A DNA stretch of 64,000 bases from Methylorubrum thiocyanatum (GTDB lineage Bacteria; Pseudomonadota; Alphaproteobacteria; Rhizobiales; Beijerinckiaceae). Position numbers and translations under genes: made by a program. The notes beneath the pieces are model-generated. The model did not search any database. It saw only the letters and a program-made list of their open reading frames with translations, and was not told where the DNA came from. The stretch is taken from assembly GCA_014138645.1 (NCBI GenBank), contig JACJIB010000004.1:614044-678043 (forward strand), written 5' to 3'. Positions 35,318-45,600 of the stretch are shown here, one piece after another. Every line of letters starts with the position of its first letter. The stretch's first letter is position 1.

Positions 35318-35509
35318 ATGAGGAAGCCGGAGAAGCCGGGCGCGGAGGCGGGCAGGACGCGCGAAGGCGGCGCCCTCGGCAACATCGACGAGCAGACGGG
35401 CCATCCCGGCAAGGGCACGCCCGGGGCGACGGTCAGACCCGAGGACAACCCCGATCCCTCGAAGGATCCCAAGCCGGAAACGCAGGAGGACCGGCGGCCG
35501 AAACGCTGA
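35318..35509 (+). CDS. Small hydrophilic hypothetical protein (63 aa)
   Basis: This very polar, Pro/Gly/Glu-rich protein starts MRKPEKPGAEAGRTREGGAL and ends PETQEDRRPKR. It is probably disordered. GGGAGGA precedes the ATG at a good distance, which supports translation. No domain or function is recognised. The 270 bp between it and the tRNA hold no further gene that I can support. Confidence 0.5.
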   Translation: MRKPEKPGAEAGRTREGGALGNIDEQTGHPGKGTPGATVRPEDNPDPSKDPKPETQEDRRPKR

Positions 35510-35781
35510 TCGCCCCACCTTTGCTCCGGGCCGAGCGCTGCTTCAGCACGACACGATCCGTCCGAGGGGCAGGTGTCGGCGCTTGGATGGATCGAGACCC
35601 CCGGAGACGGCGACGGTCCGAACGGATCCGCAGGTTTCGGTGCGGGGGCGCCGGCAGCCTCAGGGCTTGCCGCTGGCCCCCGCCCCGGCTACTCACACGC
35701 GGGGTTTCTGTCGTCGTTTCTGTTGCCCAAGCTGTCTTCGAAGGTCAGTCTCGGGTGTAAGTTGATGGCAGGCAAGCCGAA

Positions 35782-35857
35782 GGGCCTGTAGCTCAATGGT
35801 TAGAGCCGACCGCTCATAACGGTCTGGTTGCAGGTTCGAGTCCTGCCGGGCCCACCA
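35782..35857 (+). tRNA. tRNA with CAT anticodon, probably tRNA-Ile2 (TilS-dependent)
   Basis: The 76-nt gene includes an encoded CCA. GGGCCTG pairs with CGGGCCC in the acceptor stem, the T arm carries GGTTCGAGTCC, and the anticodon loop CTCATAA holds CAT at 35815-35817. The GGGCCTG acceptor, with TGGTTAGAGC in the D arm, resembles isoleucine tRNA whose C34 is changed to lysidine rather than initiator or elongator methionine tRNA. Annotation pipelines often call it tRNA-Met. Confidence 0.92.
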
Positions 35858-35919
35858 CCCTTCCCCGATCGATCAGCCGTTCGCGCGGTCCCGGATCGGA
35901 CCGCGCGCCGGATCGCGGA

Positions 35920-36357
35920 TCAGTCCTTGAGGTCGGCCGGGACCTTGCCGCCGTTCTCCTCGAGCTTCTTGATGACCTGCTTGTGCAGCCAGACGTTCAT
36001 CGAGGCCGAGTCGTTCTTGTCGCCGGTGTAGTGCAGCTCGTCGGCCAGCTGCTGGCGGGCGTGCAGGCTCGAATCCAGGTCGAGCAGCTTCATCAGATCG
36101 ACGATCGAGGTGCGCCAGTTCAGCTTCTGCGGGTTCTTCGCGGCCAGGTCGTTGAGCACGGCCTCGACATCGACCGATCCACCGGAGGACGTGCCGCCGC
36201 TGGTGGGGGTGGAGGCCGGGGCGCTGCCGCCGCCGGAGGACGGCTGGGCCTGGGTCTCGGAGGGCTTCGACGACGACGTGTTCGCCTCGGCGGCCTGCGC
36301 CTCCGACGAGCCGAACGGATGGAGGATCTTGCTGACGATGCTGCCGATGAGGCTCAT
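35920..36357 (-). CDS. DUF3597 domain protein (145 aa)
   Basis: MSLIGSIVSKILHPFGSSEA at the start and VDVEAVLNDLAAKNPQKLNW, followed by WRTSIVDLMKLLDLDSSLHA and ARQQLADELHYTGDKNDSAS, match DUF3597, a small alpha-helical domain related in fold to LysM-associated proteins. A Ser/Gly/Pro-rich linker (residues 25-60) separates the N-terminus from the domain. There is no clear signal peptide. The function is unknown. It is convergent with the tRNA and divergent from the ABC transporter operon. Confidence 0.82.
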   Translation of the reverse strand: MSLIGSIVSKILHPFGSSEAQAAEANTSSSKPSETQAQPSSGGGSAPASTPTSGGTSSGGSVDVEAVLNDLAAKNPQKLNWRTSIVDLMKLLDLDSSLHARQQLADELHYTGDKNDSASMNVWLHKQVIKKLEENGGKVPADLKD

Positions 36358-36554
36358 GGCGTGAGGTTTCCCGTTGCTGTCGCGCGACCTGACCGGCCGC
36401 TTCGGCTCAGTTAACGGCAGGAATCGAAGCGCCGTTCCGTCGCAGGCCGGCAAAGCATCGGGGCCGGCAGGCGGCCCGATCGGGCCGCGGCAATTGGAAG
36501 ATTGCGCCCGCTGTGCCATGGGAAGCGCCATCCGGCCCCCTGGAACCCGTTTCG

Positions 36555-37580
36555 ATGCGCAATCCCTTCAAGGCCTTCGCCCTGGTGGCAGGGCTTCTCG
36601 CCCTTTCCACGCCGCTCGCCGCGCAGACCGTGCCCGTTCGCATCGGCGTCATCCCCGTGATCGGGGCTGCACCCGTCTTCGTCGCCAACGGCGAGGGCTG
36701 GCTGAAGGAGGCCGGGCTGGCGCCCGCCTTCACCACCTTCGAGTCGGGCCCGAACATGATCCAGGCGCTGGCGTCGGGCACGATCGACGTCTACGTCGCC
36801 GGCATCGCCCCGCTGGCGGTCGCCCGCACCAAGGGGATCGACGTGCGGGTCGTAGCCGCCACCGCCGTCGAGGAGATGGTGTTCGTGGCAGCCCCCAAGC
36901 TCGCGCCCTATTTCGCCTCCGCTCCGAGCAAGGCCGAGGCGTTCAAGCAGTTCAAGGCCAAGGAGGGCCGCCCCGCCCGGCTCGCCACGCAGCCGCCGGG
37001 CTCGGTGCCCAACACCACCCTCCAGCACTGGCTGTGGCAGGTGGCGAAGGCTGACAAGGCCGATGTCGAGATCGTCGCCATGGGCATCGACGCCACCCAG
37101 CAGGCGCTGCTCGCCGGGGCCGTCGACGGCGCCTCGATCCGCGAGCCGGCGCTCACCATCGTCCAGGGCCGCAACCCGAAGATCACGCTGATCGCCACGG
37201 GGGCTGAGATGTTCCCCGACCAGCCGGGCACGGTGGTCGCCGTCTACGGCAAGTTCGCCGATGCCAACCCGAAGGCGGTGGAGGGCCTCGTCTCGGCGCT
37301 CGTGAGGGCGACCGATCTCCTCAAGGCCGATCCGGCCCGCGCCGCGCCGCCGGTCGAGGCGGCGCTGGGCAAGGGCATCACGGATGTCGCCACGATCCAG
37401 AAGGCCCTCTCCTCGCCGGCCGCGAAGTTCGTCGCCGACCCGCGCACGATCATCGAGGCGACGAGGCAGATGCAGGCCTACCAAGTCTCGATCGGCACCC
37501 TCGACAAGGAGGCGCCGATCGACGGCCTGTTCGACACCAAGCCGTTCGACGCGGCCAAGAAGCCTGCGCCGAAGCCCTGA
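36555..37580 (+). CDS. ABC transporter substrate-binding protein, NitT/TauT/SsuA type (341 aa)
   Basis: The signal peptide MRNPFKAFALVAGLLALSTP ends near LAAQ. The mature protein follows the NMT1/SsuA pattern: VRIGVIPVIGAAPVFVANGE, GWLKEAGLAP, FESGPNMIQALASGTIDVYV, then LATQPPGSVPNTTLQHWLWQ. These proteins bind nitrate, sulfonates, taurine or thiamine-precursor-like molecules in the periplasm. A permease and an ATPase gene follow at once, completing a standard importer. The substrate cannot be assigned. I prefer ATG 36555 over an upstream start because it gives an intact signal peptide. Confidence 0.9.
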   Translation: MRNPFKAFALVAGLLALSTPLAAQTVPVRIGVIPVIGAAPVFVANGEGWLKEAGLAPAFTTFESGPNMIQALASGTIDVYVAGIAPLAVARTKGIDVRVVAATAVEEMVFVAAPKLAPYFASAPSKAEAFKQFKAKEGRPARLATQPPGSVPNTTLQHWLWQVAKADKADVEIVAMGIDATQQALLAGAVDGASIREPALTIVQGRNPKITLIATGAEMFPDQPGTVVAVYGKFADANPKAVEGLVSALVRATDLLKADPARAAPPVEAALGKGITDVATIQKALSSPAAKFVADPRTIIEATRQMQAYQVSIGTLDKEAPIDGLFDTKPFDAAKKPAPKP

Positions 37581-37596
37581 TCGCGATCGCCCCGTC

Positions 37597-38349
37597 ATGA
37601 CCTCGTTCCGCTCGGCCGCCCTGGCGGCCGTGGGGCTCGCCGCCTTCCTCGCTCTGTGGGAGGCGGCCCCCCGGCTCGACCTCGTCAATCCGGCCTTCCT
37701 GCCGCCGCCCTCCTCCATTCCCGCCGCCTTCGCCCGGGAGGTGTCCGGCGGGGCGTGGCCGCGGGCGGTCGTGGAGAGCCTGAGCCACTACGTCGTCGGG
37801 CTCGGCGCGGGCGCGCTCGCGGGCATCGCCCTCGGTCTGGCCTCGGGCATGTTCGGCTGGTTCGAGAGCCTGACCGCCTGGGTCGTGCGGCTGCTGCGCC
37901 CGATTCCCGGCCTCGCCTGGGTGCCCTTCGCCATCATCTGGTTCGGCGTCCAGCCCTCGGCCGCCGTGTTCATCATCGCCATCGGCGTGTTCTGGATCGT
38001 GTTCTTCGCCACGCAAGGCGCGGTGCGCGGCGTCGATCGCGACCTGATCGAGGTGGCCCAGGCCTTCGGCTTCCGCGGTCCCCTCGCCCGGCTCACCAAG
38101 ATCCTGCTGCCGGCGGCCACCCCCGGCATCCTCGTCGGCCTGCGCACGGCGCTCGGCCAGGCTTGGATGGCGGTGGTCGCCGCCGAGATCTTCGGCGTGC
38201 CCGGCATCGGCGCGCGGATGATGCAGGCCTCCTCGCTCCTCTCCACCGATATCGTCGTGGTCTACATGCTCACCATGGCCGCGCTCTACGGCCTGTTCGA
38301 TACCGGCTTCGTCGCCCTGCAGGGCTGGCTGCTGCGGTGGCGCGCATGA
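37597..38349 (+). CDS. ABC transporter permease, SsuC/TauC type (250 aa)
   Basis: Six membrane helices are predicted. LALWEAAPRLDLVNPAFLPP near the start and GLASGMFGWFESLTAWVVRL are characteristic, as is the ATPase-coupling loop (LIEVAQAFGFRGPLARLTKI) before ILLPAATPGILVGLRTALGQ. It belongs with the binding protein (16 nt upstream) and the ATPase, whose ATG overlaps this stop (ATGA at 38346). Confidence 0.93.
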   Translation: MTSFRSAALAAVGLAAFLALWEAAPRLDLVNPAFLPPPSSIPAAFAREVSGGAWPRAVVESLSHYVVGLGAGALAGIALGLASGMFGWFESLTAWVVRLLRPIPGLAWVPFAIIWFGVQPSAAVFIIAIGVFWIVFFATQGAVRGVDRDLIEVAQAFGFRGPLARLTKILLPAATPGILVGLRTALGQAWMAVVAAEIFGVPGIGARMMQASSLLSTDIVVVYMLTMAALYGLFDTGFVALQGWLLRWRA

Positions 38350-39155
38350 GTTCGGCTCAGACGAGTTCGGCTCCGATGAGTTCGACGATGAGTTCGACGC
38401 AACCGCCCATCATCGACATCCGGGGCCTGAGCCTCGCCTACGCGCGCGACGGGCGGCGCACCGAGATCCTCTCCGCCCTCGACCTCGCGGTGCCGCGCGG
38501 ACAGTTTCTCGTCATCGTCGGCGAATCCGGTGTCGGCAAATCGACGCTCCTGCGGGTGCTGATCGATCTCGCCAAGCCCAGCAGCGGCACGGTCCGTCTC
38601 GAGACCGATCCCGGCACGCTCACGCCGATGGCGCTCGTGTTCCAGGATGCGCGGCTGCTGCCCTGGCGGCGGGTGATCGACAACGTCGCCTTCGGCCTGG
38701 AGCGGCACGGCCTGTCGAAGCCTGAGCGCCGCGCGCGGGCGGCGGCGATGCTCAAGCTCGTCGGGCTGTCCGACCTCGCCGGGCGCTGGCCGCACCAGCT
38801 CTCCGGCGGTCAGCGCCAGCGCGTCGCCATCGCCCGGGCGCTCGCGGTGGAGCCCGAGGTGCTGCTGATGGACGAGCCGTTCTCGGCGCTCGACAGCTTC
38901 ACCCGCGAGGGCCTTCAGGACGAGATCCAGCGCATCAAGGCGCAGACCGGCAAGACGGTGCTGTTCGTGACCCACGACATCGACGAGGCGGTCTACCTCG
39001 CCGATCGGGTCGTGGTGCTGGCCGGCAGCCCCGGCCGGATCGCGGCGGACGTCACCCTCGCCCCGCCCCGTCCGCGCCAGCGCCGGGATGCCGCCCTGGT
39101 CGAGGCGGCCCGCCATCTCCGGGCGGAACTGTCGCGGCGCTCGGCGGAACTGTAG
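38346..39155 (+). CDS. ABC transporter ATP-binding protein, SsuB/TauB type (269 aa)
   Basis: Walker A GESGVGKSTLLR, Q-loop FQDARLLPWRRVIDNVAFGL (the LLPW form typical of SsuB/TauB), signature LSGGQRQRVA, Walker B VLLMDEPFSALD and switch VTHDIDEAV are all present. The first 18 residues are a low-complexity run of MSS/TSS units encoded by repeated AGTTCG, offering several in-frame ATGs; the true start may be any of them. The operon ends here, about 100 nt before the TerB-like gene. Confidence 0.93.
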   Translation: MSSAQTSSAPMSSTMSSTQPPIIDIRGLSLAYARDGRRTEILSALDLAVPRGQFLVIVGESGVGKSTLLRVLIDLAKPSSGTVRLETDPGTLTPMALVFQDARLLPWRRVIDNVAFGLERHGLSKPERRARAAAMLKLVGLSDLAGRWPHQLSGGQRQRVAIARALAVEPEVLLMDEPFSALDSFTREGLQDEIQRIKAQTGKTVLFVTHDIDEAVYLADRVVVLAGSPGRIAADVTLAPPRPRQRRDAALVEAARHLRAELSRRSAEL

Positions 39156-39262
39156 GGCGTCCGTCAAGCTTGACACCTTGACGGTTGGCCGTCCGCATTG
39201 GAACCATCGTCCCGCTCAAGGGCCCCGGCAAGGGGCTCGAATCGGGTCTCGGAGAGGGCAGG

Positions 39263-39697
39263 ATGGGGTTTTTTCAGGACGCGCTCGTCCGCCTCAACCG
39301 GGTGGTGATGTCCTATGCGGGCGATGCCACGTTCATGCAGGCGGCGGTCTCCGCCGCGGCCAACGTGATTGTGGCCGACGGCGACACCGATGACGAGGAG
39401 ATCGAGGCCGCCCTCGTCAGCATGCGGGCCAATCCGATCCTCCAGAAATCCTACGACACGCTCGCTCTGGAGCAGGCGCTGTTCGAGGCGCTGGCCCGCG
39501 CGGAGCTGCGCGCCGGGCGCCTGGAGAACAGCCAGCACGTCGCCGCCATCGCCGACCGCCCCCTGGAGCAGCGCCAGCACGTCTTCCTCATCGCCGCGGA
39601 CGTGGCCGACAAGGGCGGCATCACGCAGAGCGAGCACGCGGTGCTCGACGAGCTGGCCCGGGCGCTCGACGTGGACAAGGCGGCGCTGCTGGGCTGA
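39263..39697 (+). CDS. TerB-family tellurite-resistance-like protein (144 aa)
   Basis: The protein has a TerB-like helical fold with the acidic metal-binding loops: AAANVIVADGDTDDEEIEAA in the first half and LIAADVADKGGITQSEHAVL in the second, matching the two DG(D)xxxxE-type sites. The family is cytoplasmic and is associated with tellurite and phage/colicin resistance operons or with general stress; a solitary copy like this is common. I start at ATG 39263 because GGAGAGGGCAGG precedes it; a TTG at 39185 would lengthen it by 26 residues. Confidence 0.85.
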   Translation: MGFFQDALVRLNRVVMSYAGDATFMQAAVSAAANVIVADGDTDDEEIEAALVSMRANPILQKSYDTLALEQALFEALARAELRAGRLENSQHVAAIADRPLEQRQHVFLIAADVADKGGITQSEHAVLDELARALDVDKAALLG

Positions 39698-39803
39698 CGC
39701 CGGGCGGACGCGGCCTTCCCCTGCCCCACCGCAACGACGTCCGCGCGACCCCATCGCCGGGACGGCGCGCGGGATGTATCACCGCTCGGACAGGAGAGCG
39801 GCC

Positions 39804-39995
39804 ATGTACAAGGTGACGGGAACGGATCCCGCCGGCCGCACGCTGACCTTCGCGTGCGGCACGGACGAGCAGGCGCTCGAGAAGACCTGGGAACTGGCGG
39901 GGCGCGGCTTCCGCAACATCTCCGTCGCCGATCCCAAGGGGCGGGAGATGAGCGCCCTCGCCTTCGAGCGCTCGCTCGATCTCGATTACGATTGA
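39804..39995 (+). CDS. Small hypothetical protein (63 aa)
   Basis: MYKVTGTDPAGRTLTFACGT and DEQALEKTWELAGRGFRNIS, followed by VADPKGREMSALAFERSLDL, form a beta-beta-alpha-beta pattern. CAGGAGAG lies 8 nt upstream of the ATG. It is probably a real cytoplasmic protein, but I cannot name a family. It is convergent with prfC. Confidence 0.62.
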   Translation: MYKVTGTDPAGRTLTFACGTDEQALEKTWELAGRGFRNISVADPKGREMSALAFERSLDLDYD

Positions 39996-40044
39996 GCGCC
40001 GCCGGGGCGGGCCGGGCGGGGCCGGGAGGCCCCGGTCGTTCCGC

Positions 40045-41667
<1,623 letters not shown>

Positions 41668-41771
41668 GGCGGATATCGGCCGCCCCGTCGCGGGCGGCCG
41701 CTCGTCTCGAAGGGGGCCGGGCGGTGATCCGCTCTCTACGCGTTCCGCGCGGCCGACGCAAAGCTGCTCCT

Positions 41772-42521
41772 CTACCCTCGCCCGACGAAGGGCATGCCCG
41801 TGGCCATGACGGTCATGAACAGCACGTTGGCCGAGAGCGGCAACCCGGCCATGTAGACGACGGCCTCGGCGACATGCACCGCCTCCATGTACGGTTCGGG
41901 CCGGATCGAACCGTCGGCCTGCCGCGCCCCCTGCCCGAAGCTCTGCGTCATCTCGGTCTCGGCATTGCCGACATCGATCTGGCCGCAGGCGATGTCGAAG
42001 GGCCGCCCGTCCAGCGCGGTCGCCCGGGTCAGCCCGGTGATGGCGTGCTTGGTGGCGCTGTAGGGCGCCGACATCGGCCGTGGCGCGTGGGCCGCAATCG
42101 AGCCGTTGTTGATGATCCGTCCGCCCCGGGGCGACTGCCGGCGCATCATCCCGAAGGCGGCGCGGGTGCAGAGGAAGGCGCCGGTGAGATTGACGTTGAC
42201 GCTGGCGAGCCAATCCTCGACCGGGATCTCGTCCACCGTGGCCGCGGGGGTGAAGATCCCGGCATTGTTGAACAGCAGGTCGATCCGCCCGAAGCGCGCC
42301 CCGACCGCGGCAAACAGGGTCTCGACGGCGCGCGGATCGGACACGTCGGTCGGCACGCATAACGACGCAGCCGGCAGTTCCGCGGCGACCCGCTCCAGCG
42401 CCTCCCCTCGCCTTCCGGCGAGTACCAGCTGCCACCCAGCCCCCGCCAACCCGAGCGCCACCGCCCGCCCGATGCCGGATCCCGCCCCGGTCACCACCGC
42501 CACCCGATCCGCCATCGCCAT
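41772..42521 (-). CDS. SDR family oxidoreductase (249 aa)
   Basis: This is a classical [23 protein letters not shown] for the cofactor, [10 protein letters not shown], Ser in [13 protein letters not shown], and the YSATK catalytic pair. Arg residues after the second strand ([12 protein letters not shown]) suggest NADP(H). The C-terminal third ([20 protein letters not shown]) is typical of oxidoreductases acting on small alcohols or ketones. A GGGAGGGAGCAGG sequence supports the ATG at 42521. It lies 184 bp from tRNA-Gln and probably belongs to the chromosome rather than the island. Confidence 0.9.
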   Translation of the reverse strand: MAMADRVAVVTGAGSGIGRAVALGLAGAGWQLVLAGRRGEALERVAAELPAASLCVPTDVSDPRAVETLFAAVGARFGRIDLLFNNAGIFTPAATVDEIPVEDWLASVNVNLTGAFLCTRAAFGMMRRQSPRGGRIINNGSIAAHAPRPMSAPYSATKHAITGLTRATALDGRPFDIACGQIDVGNAETEMTQSFGQGARQADGSIRPEPYMEAVHVAEAVVYMAGLPLSANVLFMTVMATGMPFVGRG

Positions 42522-42705
42522 CCTGCTCCCTCCCCCGGCCTCGACCTCAGGCCCGGCCCCGTTCCCGTGCAGGGGAAGCGCCGGCCCCCAACCCGCAGGC
42601 GCCCGGGCCATCCTTTCGAAAACGCTGACCGGTTCAAGACGGAGGCGCCCAACCCAGTTGCCAGCCCCGTTCGGCCCGTCTAGAGAACCGGCGGCTTTAA
42701 GCCGA

Positions 42706-42760
<55 letters not shown>

Positions 42761-42780
<20 letters not shown>

Positions 42781-42874
42781 ATTTCTCTAAGCCAATCAGC
42801 GATTAAGCGGCCCCGACATATCGGACACACCGGAACAAACGGTGTCAGAGCGCTGCACAAGAGTCGGCACAGTC
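42761..42874. repeat. Left end of the island: tRNA-Gln 3' end (attL-like) plus 20-mer direct repeat
   Basis: GAATCCTGGCGCCCCAGCCA (42761-42780) is the tRNA end. GCACAAGAGTCGGCACAGTC (42855-42874) is repeated without change at 63775-63794. The 74 nt between them share blocks such as AGCGG, TCGGACA and GAACA with the right end, consistent with one ancestral duplicated segment. Confidence 0.7.
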
Positions 42875-42926
42875 TCGCGCGGGTATGTCGCCGCGCTGAT
42901 CCGCGGCTGACGCGGTAGGCTGTCGC

Positions 42927-43115
42927 ATGGCTGATTCGAATCCCACCGTCGGCGAACTTTTCAAGGCCAAGGCCGTCACCGACGAGCAGGTGATTGCGGC
43001 CGTCGATGCCTACCGCCGGGCCGAGACCGGAGAAGCTGGCACGAAGCCCGCTTCGTCATTTGGGGTTGATAGGGCGATTTCCGCCTCGGCCTGTCGGATG
43101 GCAGGAGGCACGTAA
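42927..43115 (+). CDS. Possible short or truncated protein at the island left end (62 aa)
   Basis: The frame starts [20 protein letters not shown] and is plausible up to about residue 38 ([15 protein letters not shown]), with a regular helical pattern. The remaining sequence is unconvincing and overlaps the better-supported leftward gene (43010-43213). It may be the surviving start of a gene cut by recombination. No family recognised. Confidence 0.25.
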   Translation: MADSNPTVGELFKAKAVTDEQVIAAVDAYRRAETGEAGTKPASSFGVDRAISASACRMAGGT

Positions 43116-43213
43116 TCGGGATGGTGGCGCGCACAGTAGCCGTCGCGAACGGCCTCGCGCCCACATCGAACTGTCTCCAATATCTTCTGACGCCTGTGCT
43201 TGCACCGGGCCAT
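43010..43213 (-). CDS. Small Cys/His-containing protein, phage-associated (67 aa)
   Basis: [20 protein letters not shown] followed by [17 protein letters not shown] places Cys and His residues so that they could bind a zinc ion (C-x3-R, then C, then C-x2-HH). Short proteins of this kind occur beside phage structural genes. The ATG overlaps the stop of the tape-measure-like gene (TGATG), so the two are probably translated together. Function unknown. Confidence 0.55.
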   Translation of the reverse strand: MARCKHRRQKILETVRCGREAVRDGYCARHHPDYVPPAIRQAEAEIALSTPNDEAGFVPASPVSARR

Positions 43214-45396
43214 CACGCGGTCCTCCGGCGCGACTGGCGCTTTGCCAGCATCGCCTCAAGTTTCCGCCTGCCGCTCTCCCACGCGTCATACATGCGGTCT
43301 CGCTGAGTCTCGTTGTCGAGATATTCAAAGCTGGCCGCAGCATCCACGTCGCCTGACGTGTCGAGCAGCGCCTTGGCCGTGGCCGCGCTCTCCGCCGACA
43401 TCCCGAGGTCGATCAGAACCTGCGTCAGCCCGGCGGCGGTGCCTCGGATCTGGCTCAAGCGCTGCTGCGTCTCGGACAGCGTCGGGGGCAGGTCGAGACT
43501 GGCCAGCGCCGCCTCCTGCGCCGCAGCGCGGGCGCGCGCGGCTTTGCTCTCAGCCTCGGGCAGCTTCATCGCGTCGGCGACGAACGCCTTCAGGCTCTCG
43601 CCCAGCGTCGTCGCCGCTGCAGCGGCCTGGGCGAAGGGGCCGTTCGTGCCGAGGCCTTTACCGACCTCCGTCAGCGTGCCCTCGAACGCGCGGATGAACT
43701 GCCAGCGCAGGCGGTCCGCGTACTGCACGAACTCCTGTATGATCTTGTCGACGGTCGCCTGATCGCCGGCCTTCGAGGCGGTGACGTTAGCCTGATAGGC
43801 CTGCTGGACGGCGGCATCGATCGACATGCCGACATTGCCGATGGACTCGTCCCGGAACGTCGCGCGGAGCTTCTCGATCTCGGGCTGCGCCTGCCGGTAA
43901 GCCTCCTTGTAGGCCTCCAACTGCTCCTTGATCCGCTTCTCGGCTTCCTTCTTCGCCTGGGACTTGCCGAAGATGCCGCCGAGCAGGCCGGCCGCGCCAC
44001 CGATGAACCCGCCGACCGGGCCGCCCATGGCAAAGCCGGACGCGGCGCCGCCGATCGCTCCCATGAGGGGGCTTTGGCTCTGATAGCCGATGGAGGCACC
44101 GACGCCGGCCGACATAAGTCCGGAGCCGAGCTTGGAGGTGGCGAAGCCTCCCGCTGCCTTGCCGTCCGCGCCATGCGCCGGCTTCAGCCACGTGCTGAAA
44201 GCGTCGAAGATGCCGCCCTGCGAGCCCTTGTTGACGGCCTTCTCAATCCCGCCGGTGTCGAACAGCTTCCCGAAACCGTCGAGCATGCCGCCGATTCCGC
44301 CTGATGCGCCGCCTTCCTTGCCGCTGAGGAGCGGGGTCAGAAAGGTCGTCTCCAGCATGCGAGAGCCGACGCGGCTGAGGCTCTTGGTAAAGCTCGAAAA
44401 CAGACCATTGAAGCCCTTGTTGCCCGCCGAAAACATCTCGTCGAACACGCCTGAGAAGGCGCAGGACATCTCCTTCGAGAGGTCGTCTGTCTTCGCTTTG
44501 ACCCCCTCCAACTCCTTGCCATCGAGGTTCAGCTTGATCTGCGTCTCGATGACCGTGACGTAGCGCGGATCGACCGCGGCCAGCTTGTCTCGGTATTTAT
44601 CGAGCAGGCCTTGCAACTCCTCACCCTTCTTGCGCAGGGCGTCCTCGGGGAAGAGCTTCTTGAAGGCGTCCTCGGCCGCGCTCTTGAGCTTCTCGAACTC
44701 CTCCTTGGCCTGCTTGGCGGCATCTGCGGCCTTCTTCGCGCCGTCGGCGGCCTTGTTCAGGCCCGCGCCCGCGCCGCTGGCCGCGTTCTCGGTGTCGCCG
44801 TGCTGCTGAGCGAGCTTCCGCGCCTCCTCGCGAGCCTTGCGATAGCCCTCGGTCAGGTCGCCGCATCGCTTCGAGAGTGCGCTGCCAGCCTCGCCGAGGT
44901 AGTCGCGGGACATTGCCCCCTTCGGTGCGGTGAGCACGACCTCGTGGCGCCCGTCGGGTCTGTCGAGCACCAGGGCGGGGGCAAAGCCCGCCGCCTGCAA
45001 TCGGCCGACATTCTCCAGACGTGCCCCCGAGAGCACGATGTGATGCCGCTCGTCTGAGAACGGCGTCAGATAAATGGCACTGTCCCGCCCGGCCGCCTGC
45101 TCCAGCGCCGACCAACCGGCGGCAATCCCGGCCATCGGTCGCGGCGTCAGTTGCACCAGCCGGTCGGGAGCCAGCCGATGCCGTCCGTCCTGATCAGGTG
45201 ACAGCGGCGAGCGATTGCGCTCGGCCACCACCCGATAGCGCGGCAGGTCGAGGCCTTCAGCACGATCCCGTTCACGATGAACACCGCGCCCGAACCCTTT
45301 GCAGCGTAGGCGACGCCGTGTTCGGCGAGGCTCGTGTGCAGGTCGGCCCACGATCGGGACAGCGTACGGGCACATTAGCGACCCCGTCGCGCTCAT
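43213..45396 (-). CDS. Chimeric protein: mobilisation-protein fragment fused to a phage tail tape-measure-like protein (727 aa)
   Basis: From about residue 170 to the end the protein reads as a phage tail tape-measure or minor tail protein. A long Ala/Lys/Glu helix (KAADGAKKAADAAKQAKEEF) is followed by a glycine-rich hydrophobic core (GAIGGAASGFAMGGPVGGFI) and another helical part. Residues 60-165 are different: YRVVAERNRSPLSPDQDGRH and RDSAIYLTPFSDERHHIVLS, GFAPALVLDRPDGRHEVVLT resemble the RepB/primase-like part of plasmid mobilisation proteins. The junction lies near APKGAMSRDY. The first 55 residues (Arg-rich) are in the wrong frame of that same mobilisation gene. A tape-measure start downstream of the junction is not obvious, so this is either a recombination fusion or a pseudogene that stays open. 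Confidence 0.6.
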   Translation of the reverse strand: MSATGSLMCPYAVPIVGRPAHEPRRTRRRLRCKGFGRGVHRERDRAEGLDLPRYRVVAERNRSPLSPDQDGRHRLAPDRLVQLTPRPMAGIAAGWSALEQAAGRDSAIYLTPFSDERHHIVLSGARLENVGRLQAAGFAPALVLDRPDGRHEVVLTAPKGAMSRDYLGEAGSALSKRCGDLTEGYRKAREEARKLAQQHGDTENAASGAGAGLNKAADGAKKAADAAKQAKEEFEKLKSAAEDAFKKLFPEDALRKKGEELQGLLDKYRDKLAAVDPRYVTVIETQIKLNLDGKELEGVKAKTDDLSKEMSCAFSGVFDEMFSAGNKGFNGLFSSFTKSLSRVGSRMLETTFLTPLLSGKEGGASGGIGGMLDGFGKLFDTGGIEKAVNKGSQGGIFDAFSTWLKPAHGADGKAAGGFATSKLGSGLMSAGVGASIGYQSQSPLMGAIGGAASGFAMGGPVGGFIGGAAGLLGGIFGKSQAKKEAEKRIKEQLEAYKEAYRQAQPEIEKLRATFRDESIGNVGMSIDAAVQQAYQANVTASKAGDQATVDKIIQEFVQYADRLRWQFIRAFEGTLTEVGKGLGTNGPFAQAAAAATTLGESLKAFVADAMKLPEAESKAARARAAAQEAALASLDLPPTLSETQQRLSQIRGTAAGLTQVLIDLGMSAESAATAKALLDTSGDVDAAASFEYLDNETQRDRMYDAWESGRRKLEAMLAKRQSRRRTA
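45241..45380 (-). pseudogene. Frameshifted remnant of a mobilisation/relaxase-type protein
   Basis: In a different minus-strand frame from the fused gene, the region translates as LSRSWADLHTSLAEHG followed by VAYAAKGSGAVFIVNGI and VLKAS. This pattern (W-x-x-LH-x-x-L, then KGSGAV) is common in the C-terminal part of plasmid mobilisation proteins. The frame then shifts near 45250 into the fused gene, where the same protein appears to continue (RYRVVAERNR). It is inactive as a relaxase. Confidence 0.45.
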
Positions 45397-45600
45397 CCGA
45401 AGAACGTGCGAGGTTCCTGGTGCCCGCAGGACCGTTCAAGTCGGACAAGCCCATTCGGTCCTTCAGTCGCGTGAGGTTCCTTCGGGCACCCATGGGCTCT
45501 CATCGCGCGTGTACTGCCGTCGCCGAGACATACCGCCATTTCTCGGCGGAGGTCGCTCGCGACTGGCGCGGCGCCTGAGTGCCCGTGAGGCGAGGCGGCC

